NCBI RefSeq assembly: GCF_918797505.1
Contig: NC_092797.1
Span: 16,009,372-16,073,371 of the forward strand
Length of the DNA stretch: 64,000 nt
Direction: 5' to 3'
Source of the DNA: Bemisia tabaci
Lineage: Eukaryota > Arthropoda > Insecta > Hemiptera > Aleyrodidae
Shown: in pieces, positions 29,401 through 41,400 of the stretch
How the letters are laid out: each line of letters starts with the position of its first letter
Position numbering within the stretch: position 1 is the stretch's first letter
Program-made: the position numbers and the translations under genes
Notes under the pieces: model-generated
Told to the model about the DNA's origin: nothing
Seen by the model: the letters and a program-made list of their open reading frames with translations, nothing else
Databases searched by the model: none

Positions 29401-32400
29401 CGATCCAGCACATTGCGCCTCTATTCTGCCGTGCTAAGGAAAAATGCCGTATGAACCTTCAAGCTTTGCCACATTTTCCTTTGCAAAACAAGAATTTACT
29501 GGTAAACTTATGAATATTTTTCTTCTAATTTTTCAGATTATTTTGTTCACAATTTCACCTAAAGTTCCTGAAAATTTCAAGGAAAAATATTTATAAATTT
29601 CCTCAAAAATTAACATTTTATCGAAGGAAATATAGCAACGCCTGAAGTTTTCATACGGCGGTTTTTTTAGCACGGTAGTATTATACTCTATGGGACTGAC
29701 GCCCTGTGATTGGATGTGTTGTAGGTGACGGAGCCGGCGCCGAGCCGGTTGTTCTCGTTCATGAACCCGCTCGCGGTCGAGATATGGTTCTACATGGTCG
29801 GCGCCTACGTCCTGGTCTCCTTGACCATCTGGATCGTAGCGCGCTTCTCCCCGTACGAGTGGTGCCCGCCGCAGCCCTGCTCGAGCGACTGCCAGCTCTG
29901 CAACCAGGCCCCGCCCCCGCTCCAGACCTGCCGCCACGGCCTCCCCGTCCACGAGTCGGCCCTCGTCGCCTTCCGCGGGCTCCACGCCCACGACCACGGG
30001 CTCCACGCCCACGACCACGGGCTCCTCTCCGACCACTCCGACGAGGACTACGACCAGTTCGTCGACCATTACCATTACGAGGACGACTCGGACGAGGAGC
30101 ACGACCCCTACGCCGCCCACCTCGGCACCCTCATGGTCATCGAGAACGACTTCACGCTCGCCAATAGTTTCTGGTTCGCTATCGGGTCGCTCATGCAGCA
30201 GGGATCCGATTTGAACCCCAAGGTAGGCCCCCTAGACGTCACTTTCACCATTCATTGCCGGAACTTAAATTGATTCCACCTGCTGAATCAGGACTCTGTG
30301 GCTACTAACCTCCAATAAAACCTGCCATCATGCGATAAATGACATCGTGTGATCTATGCTTCCACTCTTCTAATCATGGTGCACTGTTTCGAATAGATAA
30401 ACCCTTCGCTATTTTATTAAATGCCGCAAAAACGAAATCCTTCAATCAATCGGATAGGCAATAAGCGTACTTCGTTGATCGAATAGTCGCTTCAATCGGT
30501 TTAATTTGAAGCAATGACATAAAGCTCTGTTTCTAGTGGATGGACCCTCGGGTGTTCCATTAAACCACGAACCTTTTACAGGACGTCCTCGTCAATTTTT
30601 ATCGAAAAGAACCCGTTTAAACATTTATATGAGCAACCGACCGTCGGTCTCCTGTGGTGTAGTGGTTGTAGTGCTTGCTCTATGATCGGGGGTTCCAGAT
30701 TCGATTCCCGGCCAAGTGATCCGAGTTTGCTGGTTTCAAACAAGGGTTACCTAGGGCTGGCTTGGTCAGGGGCTTTAGGAACTGCAAGAGTGAGATTATT
30801 CCCTGATGGATATTTGAAATGAAAAAGAACAAAAGAAAATTAAAAAAGAAAAAAAAACCCTCAGAGAAGTCTGTACCAAACCAGTTGCTTGGATTTGATA
30901 CCGCGCAGAATATCCTCAATTATTTCCATTGTCCATGCACTGATTCATTTCGAACACGCTCTCTTCGCAAGGTTTTCGAAGGTCTCTGTTGAAAGTTCTC
31001 GATCTCGGAGACCTTCCCAAGGCGTATCTCGACCGCTGAGATATCCAAATCAATGCGCTAAGAACGGAAAGAGACGGGTTTCAGAGATTTTATCTAAAAC
31101 GTATTTCAATACCGAATACTAAGGGGATCCTATCATTGGGGTGAAATGCACTTCACGAGAAACCGTTGCGTGCCCTATCACGTTTCGCTTTTCATCTGAC
31201 AAACTACTTTACTCGCTGCGTCTGAACTGAGAGTTTGGTAGCTGTAACCTTATTTTATCTTTCTCGCAGGGTATTTGTCTGTCTTCCTTGACTCTCACCC
31301 GGTTTTTGCTCTCCAACGTTGTGTTATCGTTAGTTTACTAGCGACTTGCATCCTCTTGCATTTTTTGTTCATGATGACAAATGGTTTTTGACAATTGGAC
31401 CGACTTTTGCTCTTTTAGTTGATGTCCCCTTAAATATGGTTCCTCTCTGGTTCTGATTTCTATTGGTGTCTTACATGGAATGTACATCGAATCATTGAGA
31501 TTGACTGGCTTGGCCTAAAAATTTAAACATCTCCTCAAAGGAATTGATTTGCTTTATTTTGATAGAATCAGACCGATATGTAATATTGCGTGGTAAATTT
31601 TAATTTGAATTAGTTTTTTTTTTTGTTCATTGAAAGAATTTTTGTTAATTTTTTTTCCTCCATTAATAATTGCCTCAAAACCTTCGCTAACGCTAATTAA
31701 ATATGGTCATACTAAGAGCTTTAAAAATTAAGCTACATCCAATTAACATTTCTCTTATACGTTACTGGGAGAGTATACTACACGTGAAGAATCAATGACT
31801 CAATAATTGCAAGATTATTGAGTGTTATTTTTATTTTTTTAAAATGTTATATTACTCAGAATACAGGCAGACATTTTGAAACGCGACAATCGGTACATGT
31901 GTTCTTCAAGTTTCACCAATTAATACTTCTATGAGTTTACACATTCTCAGAAGTGACCTTTTCATCGAGTATCTTTCTGGTGATTTGAGCATGCTGAATT
32001 ATTAACTGCTTAACTGTATTGCTTAAAAGTAGTTTTGTTTGCTGTTTAATCAGTAGCATGTATGTAGATGTGTGCGTAGAATTTGCACTTAGACGCTTCA
32101 AATTGGACATTTTCAAAATTTCAAAAACCTAGTTCTATTTTAACATATTCATCCAGTATAAAATAATATGCATGCATAATGATAAAAGCGGATAAAACAT
32201 AATCAAAATTTAATTGACCTTAAAACAGACATAGTTGGATCATTATTTCTTCTATAGCCAATAAAGGATCAAAGAATCGTACAAGTGTTAAATGCATCGC
32301 AAACTTTATACGAAACCTAATACTTTGATTCTGTCAACAGGCCACTTCAACGAGGATCGTTGGTGCTATCTGGTGGTTTTTCACGCTTATCATAATATCT

Positions 32401-35400
32401 TCCTACACTGCAAATTTAGCTGCCTTTCTCACCGTCGAGAGGATGATCACGCCAATAGAAAATGCGGCCGATCTCTCCGAGCAAACTGAAATCTCCTACG
32501 GCACCCTGGCCGGTGGATCTACAATGACTTTTTTCAGGGTGAGTTTTCAGATTAACATCACTGGCAATTTTTGTATCAGATACCATACAAAATAATAAGG
32601 CAGTAACCAAGGCAGCACATCAGTTTATGGCCTTTTAGGACGTTTGAAAAACGTCGATCACGCAAATCATGGAGAGCTGTTTCGAATAAATGAACCCTCA
32701 GCTGCTCCAATAAATGCCGCGAAAACAAAATCCTTCGATTAATTGGATAGGCAATAAGCGTACCAGGTCCAGGGTGTTCGAAAAGTGGTATCGATCAATT
32801 CCGTTTAAATCAGTAACACTAGCCTCTGTTCCTGATAGATAGACCCTCCGCTGTTCCATTATATGTCACAAAAACAAATTCCTTCAATTGATTGGATAGG
32901 CAACATGCGTACTTTAGTGATCGAATAGTGGCATCGATCAGTTTCGTTCAATTATTGCCATGGAGTTTCAGGATGAATACATAGTTTTCGATGGAACAGA
33001 ACACCTGTTGTGTTCTGAAACAATGGATGGTGGCAAAGAGAGACTGCATCATAGTTTTCTGTATAATTTTGTGTCAAATTAATTGGCAACGATACCTACT
33101 CCGAGATTTTGTGATTTTTGAACATGGATTAACATATGGATCAATTTCAACCATTCAAAATTTCCGACAAAGAAGCTTTATTAAGCACTAAAATTGAAGC
33201 GCTGTGTGCAGAAAGGGCATTTCTTAGGTGCGGTGCCTCAAAATCTCCGCTGAAATTTCATCCGACATGATTATAAAGCAAATTTATGTAAATCGTTGTC
33301 ACTTTTCCTGAAGATTCATCCTGATTTTACAATGCAGAAAATCTAAAATCTCCGCTAACATTTCATCCGTTATGATTAAAGCAAATGTGTGTAATTCGTT
33401 GTGACTTTTACTGAAGATTCTTTATGATTTTAAAATGCAGAAAGTCTAAAACATCAGAAAATTTACCCAATAGTTTCCTCGCTGAAGGATAAATTGGACG
33501 TATTTCTATGGAACTGTGTGGAATATGACGTGAGCCCTGTTACGCATATATTCTTATGGGTCTCAGGGCTCATGTCTTGATGCACATATAGCATAGTTCC
33601 GTTTAACAGAAATACGTCCAATTACTACCCCTGAAGATTCTGAAACACCGCAACTGAGAAATGCCTTTTCTACACCCAACCAGTGGCGTGGCGTGCTCTG
33701 CGATTTGTCGATTGATCTCCAATTTAAACCTATGGACAAGGATCGATAAACAGGGTGTTCGCAATGAACACCTTAGTAATCGATTCTTTACCATAGCTTC
33801 AAATGGGGGCAATATCGATAATAATCGATCATCCCCGCCTCGCCACTGCACTCAACGCATCAATTTCGAAGGAAATATATCAGAGACAGAATTATAATTT
33901 TGGCTCATTAAGCACAGCAAATACAAGTTACATACATACGAGTCGCTGTTATAGTGCTCTTTGGCGCTTTGCGACACCTAATCGCCACAAAGCTCGGTCT
34001 TCCCACAAAAACAAATACAAGTTAACCTCAAAATATTGAAATAAAAAATTACTCAAAATCAGCTCAATTGAATAGAGAACCGCTTCAAGTTATGTTTCCC
34101 GATTCTTTCTCACAAATCATTTCGACGATTTATTGAAACCTGTTCGTTAGTTTGGATTATTCTCTTATATTTTAGAGCGCAGACGTAACACAATTGTTTT
34201 TATAGGGGAAAGATGCTGACTAAGTATAAATCTAATCATTCTCAGAAAGTTTCAAATTATCCTTTGTTGGATGAGACAAGATTTATTCATGATGCGTCCG
34301 GTTGAAATGCAGCCGCTCCTCTGTCCGACTGTTTGCACTCTCCCGAGCTCGTTAGGACTACCTATTTCTCATGCAAAAGTTTTACTCTTTTCTCTCTTAA
34401 GTATTTGTTTCTTTCGTCTCACTTTGTCTCCTTCTCATCCAAGTTATGCCGAGTGACATAAAATGCTCGGAATATGGATAATCATTCCAGCTAGTTTCTT
34501 TCGCACATTAAATGGGCCGAGTTTAAACAAATCACGCAGTGTCCTATTTTGGGAAAAAATGAATTGGGAGTAGTTTCGGATTCAACTAGGCGTAAATTTT
34601 CTCCAGTCACAAATCCAAAGTTCAGAAAAATATTTTGAGGTTGAAAGCAGTCGCTGAACTTTGTACTTAATACTGAGTCTAATGGAGGATTACAATTTCT
34701 AACCTCTTTTCCACGGTTCAGATCAGGTGCAGCTAGGATACCTGTATAGGGAGAGTACAGACATGGCGATAATTTTACAGGGGTTAGGTAATGGAGCTCT
34801 TAAGGTCAAAAAAGGAGCCAACCTATGAACTCAAATTATTTATAATGATATATTATCTCAATTGTTACAAGCCGTCGCACAGTGGATCGAGTCAATAGGA
34901 CAGGTCGGACAAAATTTGGAAACTTGAAATGCTTATATCTCCGTCTATACAAAACTTTGAGGATCTAAAAGTAGTTTCATTGGTTCCCTCGTAAAATTTT
35001 CTGCTGAAAGCACCCCTTGAAGTTTAAAATGTGACGAAATAAACATCAAAACTTGCAGTTTTAGTCAAACATTTTATGTCCGACCTTTCAGATTGACTCG
35101 ATCCACTGTGCGTCGTTTGTAAAACACGTGTTCGACTTTGTTTTTGCATGAATGGACGTATTTATGCTAAAAGGGTCTATGTTGCATGTAAACCCTCAGC
35201 ACATAGTTCTTTTTAGCATAAATGTGTCCAAATCTACTAATTTTTCTGAAGGACGCTCATTTATGAACACTCTTGGCCATCTTGGTTTGACATTTGAATC
35301 TGAATTGGCAACGACATGTCTCTAGCGTTTTTCACGAAGAAAAATTGACTGTCATTTTGAGCTCTTAGAACACCATACTATGACATGTTCATGCTCTCCT

Positions 35401-38400
35401 TATACAGTGTGCAACTTGGCACTTTCCTTTTAAACTTTGTCTAAACGGACGCATTTCTGTCAAATGGAACGATGTGCATTATGACGTGAGCCCTGGTATG
35501 CATGCATTTTTATGGGTCTTAAGGCTCATGTCTTAATGCACATAGATCCCTTTGATAGAATTACGTCCAAATAGAGGATAAAGACGTGCTAATGGTCCTG
35601 GTTTCGTTCTCATTGTATGTTTCAGGACTCTAAAATAGGAATTTATCAAAAAATGTGGAGGTTTATGGAGAGTAAGAAACCGTCAGTTTTCGTCGACTCG
35701 TATGAAGAAGGAGTGGTTCGCGTCCTTGGAGGGAACTATGCGTTCCTCATGGAGTCAACGATGCTGGACTACGCAGTTCAAAGGGACTGTAATTTGACGC
35801 AGATTGGAGGATTGCTCGATTCAAAGGGATACGGGATCGCCACTCCCAAAGGTTGGTCATAGTGTTTCTGTATTCCTAATTATACAAGTAGGGTTGCTTT
35901 TAAGTATATAGATGGGATGGGTCCCTGCATCAAGGATTGACGGATGTATAAACATTCTACATAAGTGCTTTCGAATTGAACCCAGGAATATTTCGCGACG
36001 AAAACAGATAGAGTGGAGTGATTTTGATTTCAAAACATCAACTGAAATCTAGATCGCCTACTTTTTTAGCAATAGAGATGTTGCATGTATGAAAAATTTG
36101 CGATTTGACTATTGATTCTTATGTGAAAGTTCGCTAAAAACACGCGATGGTGCCACTGGTTTATCTGAAATCAACTCCCAAGCTCTGAAAAAGCTCTCAA
36201 ATTGAGGCCAAGATGGAGGGGATATCCCACGCTATCCTGAGAGTCCACCTCTACATCAAGACAAACTCTCCATGCAAAGATAGGGAGCAAATACATTGAC
36301 AGGGCTGCCACTTTATTTGGGGACTCCAAAACTGAAAACTTGGCATCCCTGCTAATGTAATTGCTCCCAATCTTTGCATGGAGAGTTTGTCTTGATGTAG
36401 AGGTGGACTCTCAGGATATCGTGGGATATCCCCTCCATTTTGGCCTCAACTTGAGGATTTTTTTTTGAGCCTGGGAGTTGATTTCAGAGAAAACCAGTGG
36501 CACCATCGTGTTTCTCGCAAACTTTTAAATAAGAATCAATATAGTCAAATCGCAAATTCCTCACGCATGCAACATCTCCATTCATGAACGCTCTCTTACC
36601 CCCGTGGGAGCAGTCCCAAGGCCAATACAAATGAATCGATGGATATTAAAAACCGAACTCGTCTTTTATCCGTTGAATCTTAAACTGCATAAGGATGATC
36701 ACATTCTATGACCCTTCAGATAAGAGAGATGTTGGTTCTCAACGTGGAGCGATTCGAATAAATAGTGAGCAATGGGTGTGTTTCTGGTTGGCAGGTTCGC
36801 CGTGGCGGGATAAAATATCGCTGGCCATCCTGGAGCTGCAGGAAAAGGGGACGATTCAAATAATGTACGACAAGTGGTGGAAGAACACGGGAGACGTCTG
36901 CAACCGGGACGACAAGTCCAAGGACTCAAAAGCCAACGCGCTCGGCGTCGAAAACATCGGTGAGTTATTCCGGCTCGTGCAGTCCCAGTCGCAGTCGCCC
37001 TCCGAGCCCGAATTCCCAAGCTTCGGATTTATGTTTCCTGTCGCGGACGTCAGGGCCCGAGGAAAGTGCTGCGGAAAAACGCCGTATCGGCGCCCGAACG
37101 TTGTCGACTTTCAGCAGAAAAAATTCTACCTAAATCTAAAAAAATTGTTGGTGTGTCGCACACGGAGAAAAAAACCTCGTGCGTGGGACCCGAAGTTTAG
37201 GTCATATGGACCTCTGAAGTTTCCGGATTGAGCATCTGAACACTTTAGGTCTAGCTGTCGAGGTTCCGATCACACGTCTGAAACTTCAGTTCTTTTATCT
37301 GAAGTACTTCAGATGTGAGAACCGAAGTACTTCAGATGTAAGAACTGAAGTTTCAGATGTGTGATCCAAACCTCAGAAGCTGGACCTATAGTGTTCAGAT
37401 GCTCAATCCGTAAACTTCAGAGATCAATATGACCTAAACTTCGGGTCCCACGCACCAAGTTTTTTTCTCCGTGCACTAAGTGGTTTTAAAATTTCCAAGG
37501 AAACCTCCAGATCCGTAGTCACGTTTTGCCTAACAGCAAAACTGCACAAAAAAAAATTTGGAAGAGCTTAGTGAAACTAGAAAAATTGTTATTGAATGGC
37601 ATATTTCCTGTGTGGATTTTAGAAATAAAAATATTAAGTTTTCGAGTCGTGGGAAATTTGAAAACGCAAGCTCGAAATACGCAAACTGAGCACTAAGATG
37701 TTTTTTTTTCTCGGTCGCACTAGGCGTCAATTTCAATCATTTTCGTTGCGCAAATCATGTCCTACGTAAAATTTTGGTTGAGAAACATGTATCAGAATGC
37801 TTGAATTCGTACCTTGTCTAGTGGTCCATTCCACAGAGGAACTTATACAATTTGTTCGGAAAAATCAAATTTTATCAGGTTAAAGGCGGCAACATCTGAG
37901 TCGTTGTAGGATATTTTTCTGTAGCAGCGTGCATGGGGTCGTGTGGTGAATAGACCATCAGAGAGGGTGACAGTGAGACCGACACAATAATTCATGATGG
38001 TTCACTCAAAATTTTAGGACGAACATTTTAGAGAGAAAGCCATGAAAATTAACAGCTTTCCTTGTGACTGAATAGTAACTATGACTCTAGTCTAAAAGAA
38101 AACAAAATATAATAAAATATTAAGGAAAAGAAAGGTTCAATCACATGAAACAAACATTTATTTTTCAATATTTGCCGGAAAAAATCCGGTTTCATATAAA
38201 TCGGATGCCCTAGTAACATCAACATGAAATATTGAGTGTTAATCAATGAATGGGAAAGACAGGAAGTTTTTCATTGTTTTTCAGTGGAATTATTCTCATT
38301 AAGGTCATCGTTCAACAAAATATTTTTGGTGAGTTGTTCTTTTTTTCAGTTCCTTTTTTAAAATATTTTTTTCATGTTTTTGTGCCGAGTGATTCAGAAA

Positions 38401-41400
38401 TAACTCACCTAAATTATCATATTTTCGCTTCCAAATTCACTTTTCTTTAGGACTCTGAAACATATCGTTGTAGTCGTATAGAATGGTATTGTGTACCAGT
38501 GAGCAACAATTGAGGATTTTTTTGTGTCTTTATTATCCATTAAAAATATATCGAAAGAAAATCTATATCATCACAGCAGCATTTGAGACATTCCAGTTGG
38601 GACCAAAGTATCTTCATCCCTTAAAATCAGAGAATCGACATTGAGATTACACAAATAAGAACTTAGGGTCAAACACACTACATCATTATACGAATTGCAA
38701 ACATCTTAGAAAACTCTTCAACGTCATGCTTAGTATGCACTGCACTCAATAGCGATGTTATCCATAATTTTTACTTGTATTCAACGTAACGTTTAGCAGG
38801 AAGTAGAAGGTCTATATTCCCTGAGCACCTCACGTATCACAATGAACCCGAAGACTCCAACATGGACCCCCAACGAGACACCCCCCCCCCCCCCGGAGAT
38901 AAGAACGTCAAAAAATGAGCGTTTTCGGCAACTTGGCCCTTTCGCTCGGTAGATAGCGTTACTGTAATGTTAACGGGCGCAATTCACACCCCCGAGATGA
39001 GCGATAAACGCTCCTTCCCCCTTCATAATCCGCAGCGTCCCTTTTATTGTTCTCCAGACATTAACCATTTTTTATCGTCCGGCGCGCTCCGAAAAACCCG
39101 TCCCATCGAGTCTGTAAACGGTCAAAATTCAAGTCATCAAGCTGAATGGCTCCGAAGGCGAGCCACAAAAACACTTAATGCAGTTTTCTCGGCACGAGTT
39201 AAGTGTTTTCAAGCGCTCGGCGCACACTAGGGTATTCCAAAAATTTTGGCCGGTACAGCTAGAAATTCTATGCTCCTGTTCTGCCGTGCTAAGGGAGAAC
39301 GCCGTATTAACATTCGAGACTTGCAAAATTTCCCCGGATAAAACATGTATTTTTGAAGAAAGTTATGCATATTTTCCCTTGAAATTGTCGGGTATTTTAG
39401 ATTAGACTGTGATCAAAATTGTCAGAAAAATTGAAGGAAAATATTCGCAATTTTCCCGGAAAATTCTTTTTTTGGCGAGGGAAATACGGCAACGTTTGAA
39501 GGCTCATGCGGTGTTCTTCCTTACCGCGGCAGTATTTTTCATTAGTACCCAATGATGTTTCGATTTAAGACTGTAGACTGTGTGAGTTGGTGTGCTGAAT
39601 ATGCGGGAATGTGCCAAAATGACAGTTCTGAAAAATAAAATGAGCACTCATTTTGGAAATTTCTAAATTCCTAACTTTGATTATCATGCCTTTTTCGCGT
39701 AAACAATAATCTAAGTGATCATTAGATATTGGAGTGCCTAAACGTCTTCGCAAAATTTGGGAGCATATAACTCTGCACACACGTTTGTCAAAGACAATAC
39801 CGCAAGTTCCACAACGCTATCGCGCACGTAAGATTTTAAGACAATATGTTTTCATTTGTTCAAGTAATTTAAACGAGAGTGAAAAAAAAATGAAAATGAA
39901 ATGGGAAATTACAAAAAATTAAGATTCAAATAAAATTAGATTGATCGCCACAAAAACCAGCCTCTGACCTTATACATGAGCATTATGTACAATTTTACTA
40001 AATACTTGAAGTATTCCTCATTTCTGCAACAACAATATGGAAGTGCAATGTCGTAAGAATTAACGTATTTTGTTATCACAGGCGATATGAACTAACAATA
40101 TGAAACATAAGAAAAGACAGTAAAAATTGAAGGCGCTGCGGCATTTTAAATGGCAACACGTGAATACAACTATTCGTGCTCTTGGGATGACCTAATTGCA
40201 TACCCACAAAATCGAAGGCGCTCTGACTTGCTTGATCACAGCACCTGGATGCCGCTATTAGTGCTCAAGAGATGTTTTCTTTGCGTGTAGAAGTGTTTAC
40301 CCTTACAAACCTCGGGATTCGAGTGAGTTGATCGAGGATCATCGCTTTTCAGCGTCACTAGATACCACAGTTTGCAAAAACGTTATCAGCAATGGTTTGT
40401 GAAACTAAAAATCTCTATGATTGTGCGCGGAAACGGTTTTGAAAAAAAAAGTTGGTCGTCACATCGTGTAGCCTTGTCTGATTCCGTCACAGATGCTATT
40501 CTACGTTTAGTACTCGTATGTGCTTTTATTTAAAAAAAAGGGGGGGCCTAAAACCAAGCCAATTTCTAAGAATTTTAGAAATCTTAAACACCCTAATTAA
40601 TATCGGATTTTCGCTGAAGGGTATAAGATCGTTCAGTTTTTTAGTGACTCCCAACCTCCATCACAAAATCGAAGCCAGCTCCGGCTACGGCATCTATTAT
40701 CAGTGGCGCGGCGTGGCGTGCTTTGCGATGTATCGATTGCTATGCCATTTAAACCAATGAAAAAGGATCAATAAACAGGGTGTTTGCAGCGGACACCTTA
40801 ATAATCGATTCTTTACCATAGCTTCAAATGGCGAGATATCGACAATCGATCATTCACGCCTCGCCACTGTCTATTATAAATAAATGTAAGTAAAAACAAA
40901 GAATTGTGGAAATTTAACTTGAACAGTTTAAATATTAAAATAAAAGGAGGGAATAAACTTGTCCCTAGCGGTATTTACTCTGGAGCACAAAAAGGTTGTT
41001 TGTGCTAAACCGTAGTCTTGGCGCTTTTGAGTGACTGCTGCTAAAATTCTCATGGGTTTGTGATAGGAATAAATAAAAACATGTCGATGGAGTCACCGTA
41101 CTTGACATTTACTTATTTAATTTTCATGACAGTTCCTTCAAACTTATTTTTTGTCCCTGAAAACCAAGTTGGTGCCCACTGTGGATTGCGAAATTTCCCC
41201 CGCGCCACTAGAAAACGTTTTAAGCTCCTCTCTTAAATGCAAGTTCGCGGATGTGTCCGGAATTTTCCCAAGGTACATTTCAATTACAGGCTGTCTTTTC
41301 ACCGTTGAATTGAAAGCCACATGCATAAGCACAATGATAACTCAAGAAACCATGTTGCCATGCTGGTACATTTTTTATTTGAGTTGAAGACGATACGAAG

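Larger units (their letters stand above)
22533..29724 (+). other. Intron between exons 10A and 10B (7.2 kb)
   Basis: Bounded by family D elements at both ends (22565-23048 and 29426-29678). It also holds a third D remnant at 25831, the family I tandem pair, an inverted repeat at 24030-24200, a run of G at 25548-25562, a T-run at 26406-26433, and a GC-rich palindrome at 27078. I recognise nothing in 23050-24000, 27230-28700 or 28740-29420 beyond low-complexity GGTTAA-like sequence at 27318-27375. Confidence 0.85.
30223..32340 (+). other. Intron between exon 10B and exon 11 (2.1 kb)
   Basis: Contains the family J repeat, the SINE at 30649, and T-rich tracts near 31612-31660. 30900-32340 shows nothing else recognised. 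Confidence 0.85.
32539..35625 (+). other. Intron 11 (3.1 kb)
   Basis: Dense in elements: 32672, 33496, 33681, 34874, 35154 and 35447, listed separately. 33850-34870 shows nothing I recognise. Confidence 0.85.

Noticed and set aside
29533..30167. 195-codon minus-strand frame and 153-codon plus-strand frame over exon 10B
   Set aside because: Both are shadows of GC-rich exon 10B in other frames. Only the 29725-30222 frame has M1 and pore homology and splice sites.
22275..30222. Two separate receptor genes in tandem
   Set aside because: Only the M1-pore exon is duplicated. Exons before and after occur once and their phases fit both versions.
30649..30725. tRNA gene
   Set aside because: Promoter boxes match but the acceptor stem does not close and a body with an A-rich tail follows, as in a SINE.
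36960..37231. Continuation of the exon 13 frame past the donor
   Set aside because: The GTGAGT at 36960 joins in phase to the M4 exon, and the extension runs into a hairpin element.
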